From Rubrobacter sp. (lineage in GTDB: Bacteria > Actinomycetota > Rubrobacteria > Rubrobacterales > Rubrobacteraceae): DNA of 18,138 nt. Under the pieces are notes generated by a model. It saw only the letters and a program-made list of their open reading frames with translations. It made no database searches and was not told the origin of the DNA. A program made the translations under genes and the position numbers. The stretch spans positions 1 to 18,138 of the forward strand of contig JACDGB010000001.1 in NCBI GenBank assembly GCA_013815485.1, in the 5' to 3' direction. Below, one piece after another: positions 7,117 to 14,293 of the stretch (positions are counted from its first letter, which is position 1; the number at the start of each line of letters is the position of its first letter).

Positions 7117-7737
7117 TCAGGTCAGCGGCAGCATCACCCGCTCCCGGAACGCCGGACGCTCGGAGAGCTTCTCCAAATAGGCGTCGAGGTTCGGTGTCCG
7201 GCTTTTTTCGACGGGTAGCTGGGACCAGCGGTGGATCGAGACTCCCAGCGGGACGTCGGCCATCGTGAAACTCTCACCGAGCGCATGGTCGCGGTCCTTC
7301 ATATGAGCTTCCAGGATGCTCCACGCGGCGATGGTCCCTTGCCGGGCTTCTTCGATGGCGGCTGCGTCGCGCTCTTCGGGGGGCGTCCTCACGAGCCCGA
7401 TGAACACGGGGCGCAGGGCAACCCAGAGGGTGCCGAGTTGCCAGTCCATCCAACGGTCGGCGTCGGCGCGCTCGCGCAGGTCTTCCGGGCACAGGCCGCC
7501 CACGCCGTGCTTCGCGGCCAGGTAGCGCACGATGGCGTTGGATTCCCAGAGGGTGAAGCCGTCGTCGGAGATGGTGGGGATGAGGCCGTTTGGGTTCATG
7601 GCGAGGTAGTCAGGGTTCTGGGTGCGGCCAAATGGGCCTCCGGCGTCTATGCGCTCGTATTCCAGGCTCAGCTCGTCGCAGCACCAAAGGACCTTCTGGA
7701 CGTTGATGGAGTTCGCGCGGCCCCAGATTTTCAGCAT
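7117..7737 (-). CDS. Glutathione S-transferase family protein
   Basis: A 206-residue cytosolic GST-fold protein. The thioredoxin-like N-domain has MLKIWGRANSINVQKVLWCC, where Ser10 is the candidate thiol-activating residue, the cis-Pro loop NPNGLIPTI, and the binding motif WESNAIVRYLA. The helical C-domain ends near LDAYLEKLSERPAFRERV. Many actinobacteria lack glutathione, so another thiol or a non-GST role is possible. Start: ATG with GGGAGG (7743-7748) five bases upstream. It begins 18 bases after the regulator remnant on the same strand, so the two were probably one transcript. Confidence 0.9.
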   Translation of the reverse strand: MLKIWGRANSINVQKVLWCCDELSLEYERIDAGGPFGRTQNPDYLAMNPNGLIPTISDDGFTLWESNAIVRYLAAKHGVGGLCPEDLRERADADRWMDWQLGTLWVALRPVFIGLVRTPPEERDAAAIEEARQGTIAAWSILEAHMKDRDHALGESFTMADVPLGVSIHRWSQLPVEKSRTPNLDAYLEKLSERPAFRERVMLPLT

Positions 7738-7755
7738 GGTTTCCTCCCTTGTCTC

Positions 7756-7947
7756 TTAGACGCCCCGGATGCGGTCGAAGTTGGCGAGACCGCGCTGGAC
7801 GTCTTGGTTCATGTGTGCCACCATTTTATCCTGTGCCGCCTCGACATCGCCACGCCGGATGGCGGTGAGAATGGCCTCGTGCTCGTCGCGGATCCGGCTC
7901 TGACCTGGAAGGCCGCGAAGAACCTGTCCCGGAGGACGAGTGGATAG
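7756..7947 (-). pseudogene. C-terminal remnant of a GntR/FCD transcription regulator
   Basis: About 64 codons on the minus strand encode what looks like the last helices of an FCD ligand-binding domain: RIRDEHEAILTAIRRGDVEA followed by AQDKMVAHM, the usual EHxxIlxAIrxgDxexAxxxMxxH pattern. The DNA-binding winged helix and most of the FCD domain are absent. Upstream the frame runs into the start region of the CoA-transferase gene on the other strand. The remnant ends with a normal stop 18 bases before the GST gene. I read it as a regulator truncated by deletion or rearrangement when the 7992 operon was joined here. The FCD call rests on a short motif. Confidence 0.55.
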
Positions 7948-7991
7948 AGAGAACGCCGTGGAAATCGTACCGGAACGGAGGGTTTGACCGG

Positions 7992-9182
7992 ATGTTGCCA
8001 TTGGAGAAGCTGAAGGTGCTTGACCTCACGCAGGTCATGGCCGGGCCGTTCTGCTGCCAGATGCTGGCGGACATGGGGGCGGACGTTACCAAGATCGAAC
8101 CCCGAGAGACCGGTGAACAATCGCGACGGTCAATGGGCTTCAAGATGGAGCATGGCGAGGACACCGCCGCCTTCATCGCCATCAATCGCAACAAGAAGAG
8201 CATTACGCTGAACCTCAAGGAGGACTCGGCCCGTGAGATCTTCTACAAGATGGCCCGCGAGGCTGACATCGTGGTCGAGAATTACCGTCCCGGCGTCACG
8301 AAGAAGCTCGGCGTGGACTACGAAACTCTGCAGGAGATCAACCCCCGCATCATCTACGCCAGCGTCTCCGGTTTCGGCCAGACCGGCCCGTACGCGATGC
8401 GCGCCGGCTACGATCTCATAGCCCAGGGTATGTCCGGCGTGATGAGCGTGACCGGCGAGCCGGGCGGCCCGCCTGCCAAATGCGGCATCCCCATCAGCGA
8501 CCTCTCGGCTGGCCTGTTCTGCGCCTTCGGCATCCTCGCCGCCTGTATCGTCCGCGAAGAGACGGGGCGCGGACAGCACATTGACACCTCTCTCTTCGAG
8601 GGGGCCCTGGCATTCTCCGTCTGGGAGACCGCCGAACTGTGGTCAACGGGCCGTATCCCTCAACCCTTTGGCTCCGCCCACCGCCTCACTGCTCCCTATC
8701 AGGCACTCAAAACCAACGATGGCTACATAAACGTCGGGGCGAACAATCAGCGGCTGTGGACCCGGCTTTGCAACGCCATCGGGCGCGAGGAACTGCTCGA
8801 AGACCCACGCTTCGCCACCAACGACGACCGCATGACCCACCGCGCCGAACTCGTCGAAGAACTGGAGAAGACCCTGGCGGAGAAGACGACCGATGAGTGG
8901 GTGGACATTTTGCTTGACGCCGGTTTCCCCGCCGCTCCAATCCACGATTACAAGGAGGTTTTCGAGGATGCCCATACCCTCGCGCGGGAGATGATGGTGG
9001 AGATGGACCATCCGGTCGAAGGGAAGGTGAAGGGCTTGGGAATACCCGTGAAATTGAGCGAGACGCCAGGAAAGATCCGTCGCCCCGCCCCACTACTTGG
9101 CGAGCACACGGAGGAGACGCTCTCCGGTCTCGGGTATTCTGAGGAGGAGATAGCGGATTTCAGGGAGAGGAAAGTCATATGA
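7992..9182 (+). CDS. CaiB/BaiF family (type III) CoA-transferase, copy 1
   Basis: A 396-residue family III CoA-transferase, moving CoA between carboxylic acids. The N-terminal Rossmann part (KVLDLTQVMAGPFCCQMLAD, then GADVTKIE), NRNKKSITLNLK, VENYRPGV and SVSGFGQTGPY are typical. The catalytic Asp is expected at D170 in CGIPISDLSAG. The C-terminal segment with PHRAELVEELEKTLAEKTTDEW-type helices is complete. Start: ATG with GGAGGG (7977-7982) nine bases upstream. Its stop overlaps the next start as ATGA, so translation is coupled to the crotonase-fold gene. Substrates cannot be assigned; formyl-CoA:oxalate, carnitine and arylsuccinate enzymes share this fold. Confidence 0.93.
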   Translation: MLPLEKLKVLDLTQVMAGPFCCQMLADMGADVTKIEPRETGEQSRRSMGFKMEHGEDTAAFIAINRNKKSITLNLKEDSAREIFYKMAREADIVVENYRPGVTKKLGVDYETLQEINPRIIYASVSGFGQTGPYAMRAGYDLIAQGMSGVMSVTGEPGGPPAKCGIPISDLSAGLFCAFGILAACIVREETGRGQHIDTSLFEGALAFSVWETAELWSTGRIPQPFGSAHRLTAPYQALKTNDGYINVGANNQRLWTRLCNAIGREELLEDPRFATNDDRMTHRAELVEELEKTLAEKTTDEWVDILLDAGFPAAPIHDYKEVFEDAHTLAREMMVEMDHPVEGKVKGLGIPVKLSETPGKIRRPAPLLGEHTEETLSGLGYSEEEIADFRERKVI

Positions 9183-9958
9183 TCGAGACCGAACAGCTAC
9201 TTTTCGAGCGCAAAGGCGCCACCGCTTTCGTCACCTTCAATCGCCCCGAAGCGCGCAACGCCATGACCTGGGAGATGTACGAAGCTCTGCACGAATGCTG
9301 CGAGGCGGTTGACGCCGACGACGAAATTCGCGTCCTCGTTCTGCGCGGCGCCGGGGACAAAGCGTTCGTCGCGGGCACGGATATCAAGCAGTTCAACGAG
9401 TTCGAGTCCGGCGAGGACGGCATCGCCTACGAGGAGCGGATGGAGCGTGTGATCGGGCGTCTGGAGCAAGTCCGCAAGCCCGTCGTCGCCGTGATAGACG
9501 GCTACGCCATCGGCGGCGGGCTCAGCATTGCTTCCGTCAGCGACCTGAGAATATGCACCCCGGAGGCGAAGTTTGGGATGCCCATAGCCCGCACTCTGGG
9601 CAACTGCCTCTCCATCGAGAACTACGCCAGGATGATGGCGCTCATCGGCCCGGCGCGCACGAAAGCCTTGATCCTCACCGCCCGCATGTTCTCCGCCGAG
9701 GAAGCCCTGACGGCGGGTCTCGCCACCGAGGTCGTGCCCCGCGAAGAGATAGACGACCGGGTAGAGGAACTGTGCGCCGCGCTGGCCTCACACGCCCCGA
9801 TCACCATGCGCGTCACCAAAGAAGCCCTTCGCCGCCTGACCCTCGCCGGGATGCCGGAGGCGGATGACCTGGTCCGGGAGATATACGGTAGTCACGACTT
9901 CCACGAAGGTGTCGCCTCCTTCACCGAGAAGCGCCGCCCGGAATGGCGGGACCGCTAG
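9179..9958 (+). CDS. Crotonase-fold (enoyl-CoA hydratase/isomerase family) protein
   Basis: A 259-residue crotonase superfamily protein expected to act on an acyl-CoA thioester. The fold landmarks are ATAFVTFNRPEARNAMT, the oxyanion-hole loops AFVAGTDIKQF and DGYAIGGGL, and SDLRICTPEAKFGMP. In classical hydratases two Glu residues do the chemistry. By motif alignment these positions are Ser116 (GGGLSIASVSD) and Ile136 (FGMPIA) here, so simple water addition as in crotonase is unlikely. The gene overlaps the upstream CoA-transferase by 4 bases, which fits a CoA-ester pathway. An isomerase, decarboxylase or hydrolase role is possible. Confidence 0.9.
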   Translation: MIETEQLLFERKGATAFVTFNRPEARNAMTWEMYEALHECCEAVDADDEIRVLVLRGAGDKAFVAGTDIKQFNEFESGEDGIAYEERMERVIGRLEQVRKPVVAVIDGYAIGGGLSIASVSDLRICTPEAKFGMPIARTLGNCLSIENYARMMALIGPARTKALILTARMFSAEEALTAGLATEVVPREEIDDRVEELCAALASHAPITMRVTKEALRRLTLAGMPEADDLVREIYGSHDFHEGVASFTEKRRPEWRDR

Positions 9959-10389
9959 TGCGGGAAGGCTGTATTTTCTGCAAGATCTTGGCTGGCGAGG
10001 CGTCTTCTAGCATGGTCTTCGAGGACAATGCCTGCGTCGCATTCTTGGACGTCGCCCCGATCCGTCCCGGCCATACCCTCGTCGTCCCGAAAGACCACGC
10101 TCCTCGCCTTTCGGAACTCGACCCCGAGGTTGGGGCGCGTCTCTTCCGAACCGGGCAGAAGGTCGCCGCCGCGCTGTATGGAAGCCTGGGATGCGATGGC
10201 ATCAACCTGTTCCTCGCGGATGGGGAAGCGGCGGGACAGGACGTATTTCACGCCCATCTGCACGTCCTGCCCCGCTTCGAGGGGGATGGGCTGGGCTCCG
10301 CTTTCAGAGCTGATGAAGAGAAGATGGCGTCCCGCGAGGAGCTGGATGAGGTCGCGGAGAAGATAAGGAACTCGTTCCAGAGATTATAA
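9958..10389 (+). CDS. HIT family nucleotide-binding hydrolase
   Basis: A 143-residue histidine-triad protein of the Hint/HinT type (nucleoside phosphoramidate or related hydrolase). It begins with CIFCKILAGE, contains APIRPGHTLVVPKDHA, and has the triad FHAHLHVLPRF with the nucleotidyl-accepting His. I chose the GTG at 9958, which overlaps the previous stop as TAGTG and gives the usual MREGCIFCKI start. The in-frame ATG at 9943 would add five residues and overlap the crotonase gene by 16 bases. Its place in a catabolic operon is coupling by position; a metabolic link is not obvious. Confidence 0.9.
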   Translation: MREGCIFCKILAGEASSSMVFEDNACVAFLDVAPIRPGHTLVVPKDHAPRLSELDPEVGARLFRTGQKVAAALYGSLGCDGINLFLADGEAAGQDVFHAHLHVLPRFEGDGLGSAFRADEEKMASREELDEVAEKIRNSFQRL

Positions 10390-10397
10390 GGAGGAGG
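10388..10397 (+). promoter_or_regulatory. Ribosome binding site for a TTG start
   Basis: AAGGAGGAGG ends five bases before the TTG at 10403. This strong site supports the rare start codon. Confidence 0.75.
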
Positions 10398-10402
10398 CTG
10401 CT

Positions 10403-10951
10403 TTGCGAGATCCGATCTTCGGCGCGCTCGGCGGACACCGGCCCGAGATCTCCGCTGACGCCTTCATCGCGTCGGCGGCGGTCGTGGTGGGGAGGGTCCG
10501 CATCGGGGCGCGTTCCAGCGTCTGGTACGGGAGCGTCTTGCGCGGCGACGACGAGGAGATAATCGTCGGAGAGGACACCAATGTGCAGGACCTCTCCATG
10601 ATGCACGCTGACCCCGGTTTCCCGGCGGTGCTCGGGGATCGGGTCACGGTCGGGCACCGGGCCATCATTCACGGGGCCATCGTCGAAGACGACGTGCTCA
10701 TCGGGATGGGCGCGATCCTCTTGAATGGAGCGAGGATCGGCTCCGGTTCCGTGGTCGCTGCCGGGGCCGTGGTGACGCCGGGGACCGAGGTTCCGGAGGG
10801 CTCGCTCGTGGCTGGGTTGCCGGGGAAGGTGATCCGGGAGGCACGCGACTCGGATCGCCAGATGATCCAAAACGCCTACGGTAGCTACGTGAAGAAGTCC
10901 GGCATCCACGGGAAAGCTGAACCATTGAGCCTGGAGGACGTACAAGGATGA
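10403..10951 (+). CDS. Gamma-carbonic anhydrase-like hexapeptide-repeat protein
   Basis: A 182-residue left-handed beta-helix protein of the gamma-carbonic anhydrase/PaaY/YrdA group. Hexapeptide turns run from about residue 24 to 135 (VVVGRVRIGARSSVWYGSVL and onward), followed by a C-terminal helix (DRQMIQNAYGSYVKK). The three zinc-ligand His residues are present: His68 (MMHADPG), His85 and His90 (VTVGHRAIIHG). It could be a carbonic anhydrase or, like PaaY, a thioesterase that rescues stalled CoA intermediates. The latter fits an operon full of CoA-ester enzymes but is inference. Start TTG at 10403. The stop overlaps the next start (ATGA at 10948). Confidence 0.9.
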   Translation: MRDPIFGALGGHRPEISADAFIASAAVVVGRVRIGARSSVWYGSVLRGDDEEIIVGEDTNVQDLSMMHADPGFPAVLGDRVTVGHRAIIHGAIVEDDVLIGMGAILLNGARIGSGSVVAAGAVVTPGTEVPEGSLVAGLPGKVIREARDSDRQMIQNAYGSYVKKSGIHGKAEPLSLEDVQG

Positions 10952-12102
10952 GCGGCGGGCCGCTCTCCAGCATCACGGTCGTTGACCTCACCCGCGCCCT
11001 GGCCGGACCATACGCCACCCTGATGCTCGCCGACGCCGGAGCCAGCGTGATAAAGGTCGAGCGACCGGAGAAGGGCGACGACACCCGAGGCTGGGGGCCG
11101 CCCTTCGTCGGGGAGCCGGGGGCCGAAGAATCCACGTACTTCCTCTCCGTCAACCGGAGCAAGAAGTCCGTGGTCCTGGATTTCAAGGATGAAAGCGATC
11201 TGGAGAAGCTCAAAGAACTCATCCGGAACTCCGACGTGCTCGTGGAGAACTTCCGCCCCGGCGTGATGGAGAGGATGGGGCTGGGATGGGAGGAGCTCGA
11301 AGAGATGAACCCGCGTCTCGTGTACCTTTCGATCACGGGTTTCGGCGAGGGTGGCCCGGACGGGCATCGTCCCGGCTTCGACCAGATCGCGCAGGGCGAG
11401 GGTGGCTTGATGAGCTTCACCGGTCCGGTGGGCGGCCCGCCGACGAAGGTGGGCGTCCCCATCGCGGACATGCTCTCCGGTATGTTCGGTGCCTTCGGGG
11501 TGGCCGCCGCGCTCGCCGAGCGGGAGAAGAGTGGCCGGGGCCAGAAGGTGACTTCCTCGCTGCTCGGAAGCATCGTCGGCATCCACGCCTTCCAGGGGAC
11601 GCGCTGGCTCCTAGCCGGAGAAGTCCCCGAGCCGGAGGGCAACCGTCACCCGACCATCGCCCCGTATGGCGCATACGAGTGCGCGGACGGGGAGATCAAC
11701 ATAGCCGTCGGCTCCGAAGGGCTGTGGCACCGCTTCGCCCCGCTGGCGAATATTGACCCGGACGACGAACGCTTCTCCGACAACATCAAACGCCGGGCAA
11801 ATGTCACGGATCTGGAAGCGGAGATAACTCCCGCCTTGAAGTCCGCGACGGTGGACGAGTGGATGGAGCGGCTGGGAGAGGCGGGCGTGCCGGCGGGCCG
11901 GGTGAAGACGCTGGATGAGGTATATGAATCTCCCCAGGTCGAGCACCTCGGTCTGATCGACGCGGTGGACCATTCGACCCTCGGGCAGATACGGCTTCCC
12001 GGAAGCCCCGTAAGATATGGCCGCTCCGGCAAACGCGCCCCGGAGCCGCCGCCCACGCTAGGTGAGCATAACGAAGAGGTTTTCGGAGAGCCGGGAGACT
12101 GA
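10948..12102 (+). CDS. CaiB/BaiF family (type III) CoA-transferase, copy 2
   Basis: A 384-residue second family III CoA-transferase, clearly divergent from the first copy of the operon. Seen: TVVDLTRALAGPYATLMLAD, GASVIKVERP, NRSKKSVVLDFK, VENFRPGVMERMGLGW, SITGFGEGGPD, and the catalytic Asp expected at D174 in GVPIADMLSG. C-terminal motifs (GAYECADGEINIAVGSEGLW, VPAGRVKTLDEV) are intact. It starts at an ATGA overlap with AAGG just upstream. Having two copies in one operon suggests either two acids activated in sequence or a heteromeric enzyme. Confidence 0.93.
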   Translation: MSGGPLSSITVVDLTRALAGPYATLMLADAGASVIKVERPEKGDDTRGWGPPFVGEPGAEESTYFLSVNRSKKSVVLDFKDESDLEKLKELIRNSDVLVENFRPGVMERMGLGWEELEEMNPRLVYLSITGFGEGGPDGHRPGFDQIAQGEGGLMSFTGPVGGPPTKVGVPIADMLSGMFGAFGVAAALAEREKSGRGQKVTSSLLGSIVGIHAFQGTRWLLAGEVPEPEGNRHPTIAPYGAYECADGEINIAVGSEGLWHRFAPLANIDPDDERFSDNIKRRANVTDLEAEITPALKSATVDEWMERLGEAGVPAGRVKTLDEVYESPQVEHLGLIDAVDHSTLGQIRLPGSPVRYGRSGKRAPEPPPTLGEHNEEVFGEPGD

Positions 12103-12158
12103 CGACGGTATTTGATCCATCAACTGCTGAGTCTGGACAGCGATGTTGCATCTCCGTA

Positions 12159-12187
12159 GGATCTCAGTCGCGCTCACTTCGAGATCC
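12159..12187 (+). repeat. Inverted repeat GGATCTC/GAGATCC upstream of the TauE gene
   Basis: GGATCTC (12159-12165) and GAGATCC (12181-12187) are perfect 7-base arms, 22 bases centre to centre (two helical turns), about 26 bases before the proposed -10 box. Could be an operator or a weak terminator of the preceding operon. Confidence 0.3.
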
Positions 12188-12212
12188 GCCACGAGCGCGG
12201 CGCTCTTCCCGC

Positions 12213-12218
12213 TAGACT
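12213..12218 (+). promoter_or_regulatory. Leaderless-type -10 box (TAGACT) of the TauE gene
   Basis: TAGACT ends 8 bases before the ATG at 12227 (5 before an in-frame GTG at 12224). No Shine-Dalgarno site is seen. Confidence 0.45.
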
Positions 12219-12226
12219 GGACGGTG

Positions 12227-12985
12227 ATGGATCTTTGGCAATTCATCATCCTCGGCTTGCTCGGGTTGTTTGGCGGGACACTCGCCGGACTCGTCGGGAT
12301 CGGTGGCGCGGCGATCTTCGTCCCGGCGCTCGTGTACGTGGTGGGATGGGATATCAAGGAAGCGGTCGGGGCGAGCCTGGTAATTACCGTCTTCACCGCT
12401 CTTTCGGGGACGGTGCGGGGCATCCGCAGCGAGGATGCCGTGGACTGGCGGGTCTTCGGGCTTCTGTCGGCGGTGATAGCGCCTTCCACGCTCGCCGGGG
12501 TCGCGGTGAGCAGCTTCTCGCCAGACGTGGCGGTGCAACTCGTGTTCGCCGCGTTCCTCCTCGCACTCGCCTATCCAATGGCGCGGGGACGCTCGGAGGC
12601 CGGAGCGGAGCACCGGGTCCATCCGATCTTCGTGATGGTGGCCGGGGCTGGCATCGGGGTTCTGGCGGGGCTCGTGGGGATCGGTGGCGCGGCCCTGACG
12701 ATTCCACTGATGATGCTTGGCTTCGGGCTGCGGTTCAAGGTGGCCGTGGCTACGAGCCTCGCCATGAACTTCCTGACCGGCGTGGCGGGCGCCGCTGGCT
12801 ATCTGGCGGCGGGACTCGTCGAACTGGGGAGCCTGCCGCCCCTGATCCTCGGTGCTATCGCCGGAGCGTGGATCGGAGTCTCCCTCCGCGACCGGATGCC
12901 GGAGCGTGGCATCCGACGCGGCTTCGCGGCGATCATGGCCCTCACCGCGATCCGCATCCTGTTCGACGCGCTGGGTAACTTGTGA
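12227..12985 (+). CDS. TauE/SafE (TSUP) family membrane exporter
   Basis: A 252-residue sulfite/organosulfur exporter-type membrane protein. The internal two-fold repeat is plain: LFGGTLAGLVGIGGAAIFVP with AVGASLVITVFTALSG in the first half, and IGVLAGLVGIGGAALTIPLM with AVATSLAMNFLTGVAG in the second. About eight hydrophobic helices can be counted. The substrate is unknown; the family moves sulfite, sulfoacetate or other anions. I took ATG 12227 because the frame upstream (from an ATG at 12143) looks non-coding and the -10 box fits. It ends 10 bases from the convergent DUF1275 gene. Confidence 0.88.
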   Translation: MDLWQFIILGLLGLFGGTLAGLVGIGGAAIFVPALVYVVGWDIKEAVGASLVITVFTALSGTVRGIRSEDAVDWRVFGLLSAVIAPSTLAGVAVSSFSPDVAVQLVFAAFLLALAYPMARGRSEAGAEHRVHPIFVMVAGAGIGVLAGLVGIGGAALTIPLMMLGFGLRFKVAVATSLAMNFLTGVAGAAGYLAAGLVELGSLPPLILGAIAGAWIGVSLRDRMPERGIRRGFAAIMALTAIRILFDALGNL

Positions 12986-12995
12986 AGAGAGCCGC

Positions 12996-13775
12996 CTACC
13001 CGCGCCAGCGACGCACCGCCGCGATGCACACGACCGTCGCGACGATGCCCGCAGGGAACAGAACCGCCATCGGCCACCACAGGAGTTGCGCGCCGCCGCC
13101 GACCACGGCTCCCGCCCCGTAGGCGAGCCACACGTCCGCGGGGAGCAGTCCGCGGGTCGAAGGAGGCGGCGGTTCGGAGGTCTCCTCACCGTTCTCGCCG
13201 GAGGTCTTGGGGGAACGGAATGTACGCACCCAGTCTATCGCTCCCTCTGTCAGGTTCGTCAGGGTGCCGGTTATGTAGGTGGTTGCGACGCCGGGCACTC
13301 CGAGGTGGCGGACGGCGCTGCTCTGGACGCCCATCGCCAGGGATGAAAGAGAGATCAGGAGTAGCGTCACGCCTCTCGACGGCTCGGATCCAGCGAAGAG
13401 CCACCCACCAGCGAAAGCGGCAAGGACGGCAAGCTCGATGGCGAGCGCTACCGTAACAGCCTTCGGCCAGACGTCACTTTCTCTCTCCCGGCCGACCATG
13501 ACCGCGCCTGCCGCGACACCGCAGACGAACCCGGCCAGGGCGGTCCCAGCGCGCAGGGCCGCCTGCCCATCCGCCTGTCCAATCGCTATTCCGAGCAGCA
13601 CCGTGTTCCCGGTCATGTTCGCCACGAACACCTCGCCGAACCCCAGGAAACCGGCCGCGTCCACGCACCCGGCGGCCAGCGAGAGCATTACGAGCAGTAC
13701 GTTTCTCCACGTAGCAGGTGTTGACAAGAGAGCCTTTCCATCGTCGTTCTCATCGGCGGGGAATAGATTACCCAT
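12996..13775 (-). CDS. DUF1275 (YoaK) family membrane protein
   Basis: A membrane protein of about 259 residues in the DUF1275/YoaK family, function unknown. The signature GCVDAAGFLGFGEVFVANMT followed by GNTVLLGIAIGQ is at the N-terminus, and GVATTYITGTLTNLTEGAIDW mirrors it in the second half. About six helices are seen. The start is uncertain: ATG 13775 is used here, but TTG 13727, preceded by GGAAAGG and by a TAATCT -10 box at 13765-13770, gives a shorter N-terminus that fits the family equally well. It diverges from the nucleotidyltransferase-fold gene. Confidence 0.82.
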   Translation of the reverse strand: MGNLFPADENDDGKALLSTPATWRNVLLVMLSLAAGCVDAAGFLGFGEVFVANMTGNTVLLGIAIGQADGQAALRAGTALAGFVCGVAAGAVMVGRERESDVWPKAVTVALAIELAVLAAFAGGWLFAGSEPSRGVTLLLISLSSLAMGVQSSAVRHLGVPGVATTYITGTLTNLTEGAIDWVRTFRSPKTSGENGEETSEPPPPSTRGLLPADVWLAYGAGAVVGGGAQLLWWPMAVLFPAGIVATVVCIAAVRRWRG

Positions 13776-13804
13776 CGCCGCCGTTCGGCAGCGCGGGCCG
13801 GGTG

Positions 13805-13810
13805 TATCCT
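13805..13810 (+). promoter_or_regulatory. Leaderless-type -10 box (TATCCT)
   Basis: TATCCT ends 6 bases before the GTG at 13817. No ribosome site is present. Confidence 0.45.
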
Positions 13811-13816
13811 GGCTTC

Positions 13817-14229
13817 GTGACGCGGACGGGCGGACATCCATTCTGGGAACAAGTTCGGGCTCTGGATCTCCCCGAGAACGACTACGCCATCTTTGGCAGC
13901 GGCCCGCTGGCAGCGCGCGGTCTGATCGAACTGAAAAACGACGTGGACGTATTGGCGCGGGGACCGGCATGGACGAAGGTGATGGGCCTCGGTCCCGTCA
14001 CCGTGGCGCGGCACGGCGACCCGCTCGTGAGGCTGCATGGTGGCAGGATCGAAGTCTTCGCCGGTCCGAGATGGATGTAGACGGGATCATAGACCGCGCC
14101 GAACTTATCGAAGGACTGCCCTTCGCGCATCTCGAAGGTGTCCTGTCATTCAAGCGCGCGCTAGGACGTGTTAAAGACTTGGAACACATTAGGTTGATCG
14201 AGGAACATCTGCGTGGCGGTTCGCCGTGA
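13817..14229 (+). pseudogene. Small nucleotidyltransferase-fold protein, split by a one-base frameshift
   Basis: The first frame runs from GTG 13817 to TAG 14080 and contains the pattern FGSGPLAARGLIELKNDVDV (GS...DxD), as in minimal nucleotidyltransferase-fold proteins. The rest of the protein (DVDGIIDRAELIEGLPFAHL, then LSFKRALGRVKDLEHIRLI) continues in another frame to the TGA at 14229. One G added to the GG at 14073-14074 would join GPRW directly to DVDGII and give about 137 residues, a sensible length. So this looks like a single-base deletion in a G run, or a sequencing error. The second frame does have its own ATG at 14071, so a coupled two-piece protein is not excluded. Function unknown; comparable proteins pair with no clear partner here. 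Confidence 0.65.
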
Positions 14230-14257
14230 CTGGTCAGGCAAAGAGGTTCCTCGATCA
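14195..14257 (+). repeat. 12-bp perfect inverted repeat over the gene end
   Basis: TGATCGAGGAAC (14195-14206) is the exact reverse complement of GTTCCTCGATCA (14246-14257), with 39 bases between. The repeat spans the stop codon of the nucleotidyltransferase-fold gene. Inside the loop GGCG-gtt-CGCC forms a small hairpin. It may terminate the upstream transcript. Confidence 0.6.
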
Positions 14258-14266
14258 CGCTTTGCC
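14237..14266 (+). repeat. 7-bp inverted repeat interleaved with the 12-bp one
   Basis: GGCAAAG (14237-14243) and CTTTGCC (14260-14266) flank the right arm of the 12-bp repeat and end 15 bases before the CDF -10 box. Could be an operator for the transporter or an alternative RNA stem. Confidence 0.45.
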
Positions 14267-14281
14267 GGTAGTCGAGCGTGG

Positions 14282-14287
14282 TAGATT
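14282..14287 (+). promoter_or_regulatory. Leaderless-type -10 box (TAGATT) of the CDF gene
   Basis: TAGATT ends 6 bases before the ATG at 14294; no Shine-Dalgarno site is present. A TTGCCG at 14262 is too close (14 bases) to be a standard -35. Confidence 0.5.
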
Positions 14288-14293
14288 TGTGGC

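Noticed and set aside
10698..11642. A 314-codon minus-strand frame opposite the second CoA-transferase
   Set aside because: Ser/Pro/Arg-rich shadow of a well-supported gene on the other strand.
12143..12226. N-terminal extension of the TauE protein from the ATG at 12143
   Set aside because: The extra residues (LHLRRISVALTSRSATSAAL) look non-coding, contain the inverted repeat and the -10 box, and the family starts at the first helix.
14195..14266. tRNA or IS end suggested by the inverted repeats
   Set aside because: No cloverleaf with a T-loop consensus, no transposase frame and no flanking target duplication.
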